A stretch of DNA of 10,367 nucleotides from Synura sp. LO234KE. Lineage: Eukaryota; Sar; Synurophyceae; Synurales; Mallomonadaceae. Below are positions 1-6,910 of the stretch, one piece after another (the stretch's first letter is position 1; each line of letters begins with the position of its first letter). A program made the translations under genes and the position numbers. The stretch lies in NCBI GenBank assembly GCA_015143735.1, contig VKHC01000330.1, forward strand, positions 2,839-13,205, written 5' to 3'. The notes beneath the pieces are model-generated. The model was not told the origin of the DNA, ran no database searches, and saw nothing but the letters and a program-made list of their open reading frames with translations.

Positions 1-265
1 TCCATTAGCATAATACTTCTGATTTGCATAAATGGTATATTGTGTGATTATTCCAGGATGTGAGTCAATTTTGTTGCGTTCTCATATATTCATATGACTT
101 TTTATATGCCTTAATAACTACAAAAGGTAAATTAGCTTTGTATATACATCAATTGACATTCTTGACTGGGGCTATAATGCGATTATTACAGCCCGTGAGC
201 TCATCCAATAGTACTCGATGAGCATTCACCTGACTTGCGATGTGATATGATTCTGTTGCCGAAGG
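1..265 (+). repeat. Block duplicated at 2768-3080
   Basis: The window opens inside the array. Bases 1-80 (ATAATACTTCTGATTTGCAT and onward through the GAT site) match about 2768-2845, and 124-264 match 2943-3079, including the phrase ACATTCTTGACTGGGGCTAT. The two copies lie on either side of the ~900-bp tandem units. The duplicated block shows that the array continues upstream of base 1. Confidence 0.8.
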
Positions 266-419
266 TAAGTTCACTCAAATCGACTATTTCTTTTAATTGT
301 AACCACATGGGATAATGCGTTCAGGTGCGTTTAGTTCACAACACAGGAGGATATTATATATAACGATGTCATTTATGACCTCCTCGGATACATCCCGTGG
401 GATATAAATAACACAGAAA
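57..419 (+). other. Micro-exon sites, block 1
   Basis: Sites, by first base of each triplet: 57 GAT, 124 AAG, 192 CCC, 262 AAG, 322 CAG, 347 GAG, 417 AAA. Sites 57, 192 and 417 have clean CAG before and GTGAG after. At 124 and 262 there is no upstream AG (CAA and CCG instead), and the triplet AAG abuts GT. At 322 (TTCAG then GTGCGT) the AG abuts GT. Site 347 has CAG before it but GATATT after it, and lies only 25 nt from 322. It therefore looks like a broken or partly deleted unit. Comparison with the homologous block at 2828-3169 suggests that part of an intron was lost here. Confidence 0.5.
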
Positions 420-2859
420 GTGAGTTTTCTTAAATCACCTTACACTGAATTTGATCGTGATACTTGCTCTATACTTGCTCCTCATTTGTTCTGAATATTC
501 CAGCCAGTAAGTCCTTTTTTTGAGTTATTCTCCTGTTGTTGGTCTGGGATATAATACTATTACTATTCTGCAAGGTGAGTACTCGCCATAGATCTACCTG
601 AACCGACCCATGTAATTGGATATCAAAATTGCGATAATCGCAGGCGGTGAGATTCGGCAATAGTACTCCATCAGCATTTACATGACTTGCGACATGAAAA
701 TACGTTGCCGCAGGTGAGCTCTTTCCAAAGGGCTATACTTCATGCAAATGGGATATAAAGCGATAATTGCAGCCAGTGAGTGCACTCATAAACATCTTAT
801 TACTCCTCGCATTCATCACATTTGATTTAATACGTAATACGATAATGCGATTATTGCAGCCCGTGAGTTGCCTTGAGACGGCTAATCCTGTATTTGATCG
901 TGATATGACTGTTCCAGACGGTGAGCGTATTCAATATGCCTGTACCTGTGAGTTGCCTTGAGACGGCTAATGCTGTATTTGATCGTGATATGACTGTTCC
1001 AGACGGTGAGCGTATTCAATATACTTGTGCTTGCTCTTCATATGTTATGAATATTGCAGCCAGTAAGTCGATTTCTTGGATGATTTCCCTAATCCATTCA
1101 CTGGGATATGATATTATTGTACCGAAAGGTAACTCGTGGAATTAACCTTAACTCTCAGCGCATTACGTGTGATATACTACGATGATTGCAGGCTGTGAGT
1201 ATAGTCCATAAACGTGTATTATCTTACACTCAACCAATTACACATACGCCTATTTTACGTCCACAGAAAGTAAGACTGTCCCTAGTTTGATCTACTTCAC
1301 CGTATAGTTCACCTTGGGTGTATTTCGTCAATTCAAATTTTCTAGCCTGTGAGCGTATTCAATGTACCTGTGCTTGCTCTTCACATGTTATGAATATTCC
1401 AGCCAGTAAGTCTATTTTTTGAGTTATTCTCCTGTTGTTGGTTTGGGATATAATACTATTACTATTCTGCAAGGTGAGTACTCGCCATAGATCTACCTGA
1501 ACCGACCCATGTAATTGGATATCAAAATTGCGATAATCGCAGGCGGTGAGATTCGGCAATAGTACTCCATCAGCATTTACATGACTTGCGACATGAAAAT
1601 ACGTTGCCGCAGGTGAGCTCTTTCCAAAGGGCTATACTTCATGCAAATGGGATATAAAGCGATAATTGCAGCCAGTGAGTGCACTCATAAACATCTTATT
1701 ACTCCTCGCATTCATCACATTTGATTTAATACGTAATACGATAATGCGATTATTGCAGCCCGTGAGTTGCCTTGAGTCGGCTATTCCTGTATTTGATCGT
1801 GATATGACTGTTCCAGACGGTGAGCGTGTTCAATATACCTGTGCCTGTGAGTTGCCTTGAGACGGCTAATGCTGTATTTTATCGTGATATAACTGTTCCA
1901 GACGGTGAGCGTATTCAATATACCTGTGCTTGCTCTTCATATGTTATGAATATTGCAGCCAGTACGACTATTTCTTGGATGATTTCCCTAATCCATTCAC
2001 TGGAATATGATATTATTGTACCGAAAGGTAACTCGTGGCATTAACCTTAACTCTCTCAGCGCATTACGTGTGATATACTACGATAATTGCAGGCTGTGAG
2101 TATAGTCCATAAACGTGTATTATCTTACACTCAACCAATTACACATACGCCTATTTTACCTCTACAGAAAGTAAGACTGTCCCTTGTTTGATCTACTTCA
2201 CCGAATAGTTCACCTTGGGTGTATTTCGTCAATTCAAATTTTCTAGCCTGTGAGCGTATTCAATATACTTGTGCTTGCTCTTCACATGTTATGAATATTC
2301 CAGCCAGTAAGTCTATTTCGTGGATGATTTCCCTAATCCATTCACTGGGATATGATATAATTAATTTCGAAGGTGAGTACTTGCTATTAACCTGAACTCT
2401 CTCAGCGCATTACGTGTGATACAATACGATAATTGCAGGCTGTGAGCGTACTCTATAGACGTATCTCATCTTTCACCCAACCAACAATACATATGCTTGT
2501 TTTACCTCTACAGCCAGTAAGACTGCCCCCTATTTGATCTACTTCATTGCATAGTTCACCTTGGGTGCAATATGCGTGTTCAATATTTCCATACCAACTC
2601 GCGCCCTCGGATGTTCACCTGTCCGCAGCCGGTAGTAAGGCTATTCGTTGGGTCGGTTGCGCAGTACCTTAAATATTTTCTCACTATCGCAGACTGTAAG
2701 TCTATTTTATGGGTAGTAGTCACCATATTATCTGCTCGTGTATGTTATGGTTATGTTGAAGGTGAGTCCATTCCATTTGCATAATACTTCTGATTTGCAT
2801 GAATGGTATATTTCATGATTATTCCAGGACGTGAGTCAATTTTGTTGCGCACTGTTATC

Positions 2860-2901
<42 letters not shown>

Positions 2902-5900
2902 ATATATATATATATAACTTTGGGTATGATGAAATGAAAAAAAAGGTAAATTAGTTACATATCGCTCATAACATTCTTGACTGGGGCTATGTTGTGACTT
3001 GTACAGCCCGTGAGTTTACGAAATAGTACTCTGTTATCATTTTTCCTGACTTCCGATGTGATGTAAATATTCGTAGAAGGTGAGTTCGTTCCAAAGGCTT
3101 TATATAACTCACGATATTTATGTACTCCTCGTGTGCTTCGAATGGGATGTAACACGATGATTGCAGTCTGTGAGTTTATTCCTAGACGTTTCTAATCTTG
3201 CACGCAGTCAACAACATGCTAATACTTTCTACATACGTTCTACAGGACGTAAGACTCGCCCATATTTGGTTTACTCTTAACATAGTTCACCTGGGATATT
3301 ATTTTGCGTTCTATGTTTTCAACCAACTCGTGTCTTTAAATCTTTCAATGTTTGCAGCCAGTAAGTCTATTGCACGGGTAAATCGAATATTACCTTAAAT
3401 ATTTCACGAATCTTGCAGGCAGTAAGTCTATTGCACGGGTCGTACGTAACCGTCGCATTACCAGTTGGGATATGTTACGATATTGCTGTAGGTGAGACCA
3501 TTCCAAATTTCGTCTCATGACATGATGAGCCTCCTTCATTACTTGATGAATACTCTTATTAATTTTCAATATGTTGATTGCATTGGATCCGATATCATCA
3601 TTACAGAAGGTGAGTTCGCTCGATTCCTAAAAATAGGATGCGCATTTTAAAATTCTGATTAACTCACTTACTAAGGATGTGAGTCTGTTTCATCGATTTA
3701 CGTCATCTTTTTACGATCGGATTTGATAATCGCAGGGGGTGAGGTTATGTCATTTGTATATTACTTTGTATGTAACCTGCGAGTTGGGTGATAATCACAG
3801 CCGGTGAGCTTATGCTATTTGCATTTGTAGATATGTGCAAAACATGCGAGTTGGGTGATAATCGCAGGCGGTGAGGCTATGTCGTTTGCATATGTTGATA
3901 TGTACATCATTTGGGATTCGAAATAATAACTACAGAAAGTGAGTAATATAATATTCTGGCGTATCATAGATTATGATATGATTACTGCAGGTGGTCAGTC
4001 TATTTAATAATACCTAGTTATCCTGTCGAAGTCTTCTGCCTTGATATGATTTCCTCAGGCTGTGAGTATACTTTATAATTCCTAGTTCTTCTGTCGAAGT
4101 CTTCGAGCATGATACGATCATTACAGGCTGTGAGTCTATTTCACAGTTTCACTTCTGAAATTCCTGAACTTGGTTATGATCGTATATTTACAGGTCGTGA
4201 GTCCTCTCCGAAAAGAATATATGATAAATAAATAAATATACGACTGCTGCTCTTATGCGAATATGACAGAAAGTCAGTCTATTTTCTGATGCAATACTAT
4301 TTTTTTATTGCCGTTATATTATGACTCTTGTAGCCTGTGAGTCTGTTTTATGAAGATCCAGTAGGGAAATTGATCTGGGATATATTTACATGATTCTTGA
4401 AGCCTGTAAGTCCATTAAGCGATCTGTCTCACGCTCTCCATGGCCTAAGCTATGCCATTATTTGAGCAGAAAGTTAGTCTATTCTCAGTTTTCTTTTGGT
4501 TGTTTCATCCTCATATCTGATATCATGTGCTCTGCATGATGGGATATTGCTTTTTTTTCAGTCGGTAATTTGACTTTATTGAGTAATTACTGAATAAACA
4601 TCGGGAAATTTATGAGATGATTATTACAGACGGTCAGCTACATATATGAATTATTCATAGCGTGACCTGGGTTATGTCTCAATTATTGCAGAAGGTGACT
4701 CCATTGAATTCATGCTTCAGTTCATCCTTCTCATCGAACATAATACATGCGACACGATATATGATTACAGAAAGTCAGTCCTTATAATCGGTCGTTTAAA
4801 TTTTATGATCTGGGATTATTGTCGTTTTTATAGCCGGTATTTCTAATGAAATGGTCGATGTGATCATATCAATATCCTTAACTCTGATATGATGATTTCA
4901 GGCGGTAATTCAATCCCATAATATCTCATAATTATAAATTATTTCTTGCATGACATGGGTGGTCTCACAATCTTGCAGAAGGTAGTTCGACATCACTTTC
5001 TAGCCTACATATCTGATATCATGTGCTATGCATGATGGGATATTGCATGATTTGTTCAGCCGGTAATTTGACTTTATTGAGTAATTACTGAATAAACATC
5101 GGGAAATTTATGAGATGATTATTACAGACGGTCAGCTACATATATGAATTATTCATAGCGTGACCTGGGTTATGTCTCAATTATTGCAGAAGGTGACTCA
5201 ATTGAATTCATGCTTCAGTTCATCCTTCCCATCGAACATAATTTATGCGACACGATATATGATTACAGAAAGTCAGTCCTTATAATCGGTCCTTCAAATT
5301 TCATGATTTGGGATTTTTATCGTTTTTACAGCCGGTATTTCCAATGATATGGTCGATGCGATCATATCAATATCCTTCACTGTGATATGATCATTACAGG
5401 AGGTAATTCTACCCAAGAATGATAAATTATTCTTTGCGTGAACTAGTTTATATCGTAAATATTGCAGAAGGTTATTCGATTTTTCTTCTACTGTCATTTC
5501 ATGGATAACATGCGAAGCGTCATATAATTACAGAAGGTCAGTTCATTAAAAAATTTAACCTCTTCTAGACCATGAGTACTATTTCATTTTACAGCCGGTA
5601 ATTCCATAGTGTTTTTACCATGTAGAAATTCTGAAATAGTGCGCGGTCATTATAGACGGTGAGTCCAATTTTAGGTCCCCAGACAATAAGATGACCAATT
5701 GTGGTTATTTGCGTGCTAAATTACATAATTAGACCTCCTTCACCCCATCTAAATGCTATTTCCTCAATCGATTTATATACCTTCATCCAATTTTCTACTT
5801 TTCAAGAATACTGTACTTCTCTACCAACTCTACCAGCACTTACCCTGAAATCATTTGCACTGATTCTGATAACCTTATTCTTTACATTCTCAAGTTCTTA

Positions 5901-6001
5901 CATGTAACTCCTGTCATTTTTTCTTAGCGCAAGGTGCGCAGAATATGCGCCGATTGAGCCCTATTTTGCTTCACACTTGTTTGTTTCAGCTGAATGATGA
6001 G
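57..6001 (+). CDS. Candidate single-codon micro-exon gene, 5' end outside window
   Basis: Seen: about 82 sites of the form (C/T)AG-NNN-GT(G/A)AG occur between 57 and 5658, about 69 bp apart, followed by 6-nt and 12-nt candidate exons. With the + strand read one codon per site the totals are Pro 25, Lys 24, Ala 10, Thr 8, Asp 4, Gln 3, Glu 2, Val 2, Ser 2, Gly 1 and one TAG. That TAG lies at a site that can instead be a zero-length AG|GT junction. No triplet encodes an aromatic residue, Leu, Ile or Met. Synonymous third bases vary (all four CCN; AAA and AAG). Known: trematode micro-exon genes and aphid bicycle genes use many tiny symmetric exons, but I know of no array of 3-nt exons. Inferred: a Pro/Lys-rich, probably disordered or structural protein, joined by intron-definition splicing of roughly 55-110-nt introns. 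Location and function are unknown. Start codon and any signal peptide would lie upstream. Alternatives are non-spliced satellite DNA with fortuitous motifs, or another excision process. Confidence 0.6.
504..1348 (+). other. Micro-exon sites, block 2 (first ~900-bp copy)
   Basis: Sites: 504 CCA, 572 AAG, 644 GCG, 711 CAG, 773 CCA, 860 CCC, 918 ACG, 945 CCT, 1003 ACG, 1060 CCA, 1126 AAG, 1192 GCT, 1267 AAA, 1346 CCT. Most have TTGCAG, TTCCAG, ATCGCAG or CTAG immediately before and GTGAG or GTAAG immediately after. Sites 572, 711 and 1126 lack an upstream AG and are AG|GT type. Site 945 has a GTGAGT donor but no acceptor and is only 24 nt downstream of 920, so it is probably a relic of the 860 unit duplicated at 85 bp. 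In order the residues read PKAQPPTPTPKAKP. Confidence 0.55.
860..1005 (+). repeat. 85-bp tandem doublet inside the ~900-bp unit
   Basis: The stretch starting at 860 (CCC GTGAGTTGCCTTGAGACGG, up to ACG at 918-920) is repeated from 945 to 1005. It occurs again in the second large copy at 1759-1819 and 1844-1904. The downstream member of each pair has lost the CAG acceptor (GTA-CCT and GTG-CCT) while keeping GTGAGTT. Confidence 0.85.
1403..2249 (+). other. Micro-exon sites, block 3 (second ~900-bp copy)
   Basis: Sites: 1403 CCA, 1471 AAG, 1543 GCG, 1610 CAG, 1672 CCA, 1759 CCC, 1817 ACG, 1844 CCT, 1902 ACG, 1959 CCA, 2025 AAG, 2093 GCT, 2168 AAA, 2247 CCT. The order is the same as block 2, shifted by 899 bp and then 901 bp after a 2-bp indel near 2055. 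All fourteen triplets are unchanged between copies, although scattered substitutions occur in the introns. At 1962 the donor has changed from GTAAGT to GTACGA, so exon 1959 may be spliced less well than its twin at 1060. Confidence 0.55.
2304..2761 (+). other. Micro-exon sites, block 4 (partial third copy, then divergent)
   Basis: Sites: 2304 CCA, 2370 AAG, 2439 GCT, 2514 CCA, 2629 CCG, 2693 ACT, 2759 AAG. The part to about 2590 matches 1959-2262. At the site matching AAA (2168) the triplet is CCA (2514), a Lys-to-Pro exchange with intact flanks. The site matching CCT (2247) has become TGC near 2577 with no acceptor and a weak GTGTTC donor, so it is probably dead. Site 2629 is followed by GTAGTAAGG, and a donor three bases further on would make it a 6-nt exon (CCG GTA). 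Sites 2370 and 2759 are AG|GT type. Confidence 0.5.
2828..3248 (+). other. Micro-exon sites, block 5 (paralogue of block 1)
   Basis: Sites: 2828 GAC, 2943 AAG, 3007 CCC, 3077 AAG, 3167 TCT, 3246 GAC. The first three match 57 GAT, 124 AAG and 192 CCC. Between the copies the Asp codon changed GAT to GAC, which is synonymous. The equivalent of 262 (CCG before AAG) is TAG before AAG at 3077, so here a normal acceptor exists. The first intron is about 112 nt because a TCTA/TA microsatellite has expanded inside it; the equivalent intron after site 57 is 64 nt. Confidence 0.5.
2861..2916. repeat. TCTA / TA microsatellite
   Basis: About ten copies of TCTA (2861-2900) run into a TA dinucleotide tract ending at 2916. 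It lies in the intron between micro-exon sites 2828 and 2943 and accounts for that intron being much longer than its paralogue after site 57. Confidence 0.97.
3358..3938 (+). other. Micro-exon sites, block 6
   Basis: Sites: 3358 CCA, 3419 GCA, 3489 TAG, 3607 AAG, 3676 GAT, 3736 GGG, 3801 CCG, 3868 GCG, 3936 AAA. The introns after 3358 and 3419 start with nearly the same 18 bases, another local duplication. The three units ending at 3738, 3803 and 3870 share GGGTGATAATCRCAG-like acceptors and so form a short duplicated series. Site 3489 (GCTGTAG then GTGAGA) is the only stop triplet of the array. Read as a zero-length AG|GT junction it adds no codon. Site 3676 uses a TAAG acceptor, which is legitimate but weak. 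Confidence 0.5.
3991..4472 (+). other. Micro-exon sites, block 7
   Basis: Sites: 3991 GTG, 4059 GCT, 4127 GCT, 4194 GTC, 4270 AAA, 4334 CCT, 4403 CCT, 4470 AAA. These read V A A V K P P K, with the only two Val codons of the array in synonymous forms (GTG, GTC). Acceptors are CAG, TAG and one AAG. Three donors here are atypical: GTCAGT after 3991 and 4270, and GTTAGT after 4470. The 4059 and 4127 units share a CTGTCGAAGTCTTC intron segment, so they arose by duplication. Confidence 0.5.
4512..5495 (+). repeat. Tandem duplication, unit ~497 bp
   Basis: Sequence from 4512 (CATATCTGATATCATGTGC) recurs from 5008, with offset 496 then 498 after a 2-bp indel. Similarity is high to about 5400 and then fades. 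Six micro-exon sites are paired at the 498 offset: TCG/CCG, ACG/ACG, AAG/AAG, AAA/AAA, CCG/CCG and GCG/GAG. The two changed pairs alter first or second codon bases (Ser/Pro, Ala/Glu). Confidence 0.88.
4562..5658 (+). other. Micro-exon sites, block 8 (3' end of the array)
   Basis: Sites: 4562 TCG, 4630 ACG, 4692 AAG, 4771 AAA, 4834 CCG, 4902 GCG, 4979 AAG, 5060 CCG, 5128 ACG, 5190 AAG, 5269 AAA, 5332 CCG, 5400 GAG, 5468 AAG, 5534 AAG, 5595 CCG, 5656 ACG. All seventeen have an AG acceptor. They read as S/P-T-K-K-P-A/E-K blocks, resembling the composition of linker-histone tails (compositional similarity only). Donors are mostly weak types: GTCAG after ACG, AAA and one AAG, GTAATT or GTATTT after CCG, GCG and GAG, and GTAGTT, GTTATT or GTGACT after AAG. 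The last site, 5656, returns to GTGAGT. Confidence 0.55.
5659..5927 (+). other. Longer pyrimidine-rich candidate intron ending the array
   Basis: A 269-nt gap with no AG-NNN-GT site, opening with GTGAGT (5659) and ending TTTTTTCTTAG (5927). It is markedly T/C-rich on the + strand from about 5720, unlike the array introns, which have little or no pyrimidine tract. A 68-codon open frame at 5701-5907 (rich in Ser, Leu, Phe) is most simply a by-product of that pyrimidine bias. Confidence 0.45.
5928..5933 (+). CDS. Candidate 6-nt micro-exon
   Basis: CGCAAG sits between TTTTTTCTTAG and GTGCGC. In phase 0 it reads Arg-Lys, in keeping with the basic array. The length is a multiple of three. The donor is weak (GTGCGC), but a 56-nt intron follows that ends in a textbook pyrimidine tract and CAG. 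Confidence 0.35.
5990..6001 (+). CDS. Candidate 12-nt micro-exon
   Basis: CTGAATGATGAG lies between CTTGTTTGTTTCAG and GTAAGT, the best acceptor and donor pair in the window. It is symmetric (12 nt) and reads Leu-Asn-Asp-Glu in phase 0, an acidic contrast to the Lys/Pro array. It may be the hinge between the repeat tail and the C-terminus. Confidence 0.5.
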
Positions 6002-6239
6002 GTAAGTACGCTCGCATTGTGTCCTCGTAGAGTTGATTTACTGATTAATTGTGATAGGAAACTACTCTGAATGAAGATCGTTCAATTTAAAAAGGAACGA
6101 CAGAGGTATGACCTGAAGCACCATCAAGCGTTTCAATATCTGGGTTATATTTCTTGCCAGCTAGGAAGTCGGCAGGTCTTAAGCTCAACTTCTTATGTAT
6201 GCTATCAGCTTAACTACTGGTTGTGAAACTATAATCCAG

Positions 6240-6327
6240 TAACACGAATAGGTGAGTAAACATAGTTTTTCAGGTCATCCGTCGGCTCTTACTCCTATTA
6301 GGCGATAAGGAAACGAGAGTTGGATGA
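6240..6327 (+). CDS. Competing terminal-exon candidates
   Basis: Two options for the end of the gene. (a) AATCCAG at 6233-6239 followed by TAA at 6240-6242 would stop translation at once in phase 0; a GTGAGT at 6252 would then lie in the untranslated region or close a 12-nt exon. (b) TTTTTCAG ending at 6273 opens a phase-0 frame of 17 codons to TGA at 6325-6327 (reading V-I-R-R-L-L-L-L-L-G and onward). Both are inferred from splice signals alone. Confidence 0.2.
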
Positions 6328-6550
6328 TAGTATGTTCGAAAAGGGGTGACAAGCAGTGTGTAACTCGATAAGGTGGTGGGATAGAGTGAATTGGATGAGA
6401 CGAGAGAAACGGTGAGGTGTGATCGGGCAAGGCCTGCTAGATTCCTAAAAGTATAAATTAATATAGTTCGACAATTATTATTTCCAATAATTTGCCTCTC
6501 GTCGTGCTTCGTAAGAATATTCGATAGGAATGGGCGATTGAAACTCCTTC

Positions 6551-6637
6551 ACGCCTTAATCCTCTCCTCTATGTCGATTTCCCGAAAATCTAATAGTTAA
6601 TTTGCGATGACGCCTTAATCCTCTCCTCTTTGTCGAT
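6551..6637. repeat. 28-bp direct repeat, 59 bp apart
   Basis: ACGCCTTAATCCTCTCCTCT followed by A/T and TGTCGAT occurs at 6551-6578 and again at 6610-6637 with a single mismatch. Confidence 0.9.
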
Positions 6638-6910
6638 ACCCTACGCACCCCCACACGGCTAGTTATGAGGAAACTAATGACAAGGAAAATACAAATAAAT
6701 TTATGCGAGAGTGAGCGTACAAAAGAAAAGAAAATAAGTTTGAATCGAACACTCGCTCAACGACTTGGCTGCTTGTTCGGGAGGAAACGCCGTCGTACTT
6801 CTTGGATAGAGCGACTCATTTCATACTTGCGTGATTAACACAGGAATAATTAGATTCGATCCCCCTGTGGTAGCTAACAAACCTAATGCCGAAAATCCAA
6901 TAGTTATTTA
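6582..6910. repeat. Dispersed short repeat
   Basis: CCGAAAATCTAATAGTTAA near 6582 and CCGAAAATCCAATAGTTAT near 6889 are the same phrase with few differences. AACAAACCTAAT also occurs twice (about 6876 and 7049). These are consistent with degenerate copies of an interspersed element that I cannot identify. Confidence 0.55.
6694..6699 (+). promoter_or_regulatory. Possible polyadenylation hexamer
   Basis: AATAAA is present downstream of the candidate terminal exons. The hexamer is common by chance in A/T-rich DNA, so support is weak. Confidence 0.15.

Larger units (their letters stand above)
474..2303 (+). repeat. Tandem duplication, unit ~900 bp, with partial third copy
   Basis: Sequence from about 474 to 1402 recurs at about 1373 to 2303 with few substitutions and a 2-bp indel. 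A partial third copy from 2304 to about 2590 matches 1959-2262. Each unit carries fourteen micro-exon sites in the same order. Amplification of complete exon-intron modules keeps the codon series in frame, because every exon is a multiple of three. Confidence 0.9.

Noticed and set aside
767-2044. Open frames of 64-74 codons at 767-961, 921-1145, 1666-1860 and 1820-2044
   Set aside because: They run through introns and splice borders of the array, occur twice only because of the 899-bp duplication, and have no recognisable protein features.
57-5658. CRISPR array or simple satellite DNA
   Set aside because: The shared core is only splice-like borders of about 12 bases, spacing varies from about 60 to 115 bp, and the central triplet follows codon rules. 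Neither a CRISPR nor a satellite explains this.
57-5658. Reading the joined triplets in the +1 phase
   Set aside because: That phase is also free of stops in my reading, so it is not excluded by openness alone. Synonymous third-base variation in CCN and AAR fits phase 0 much better. The +2 phase hits a stop at once.
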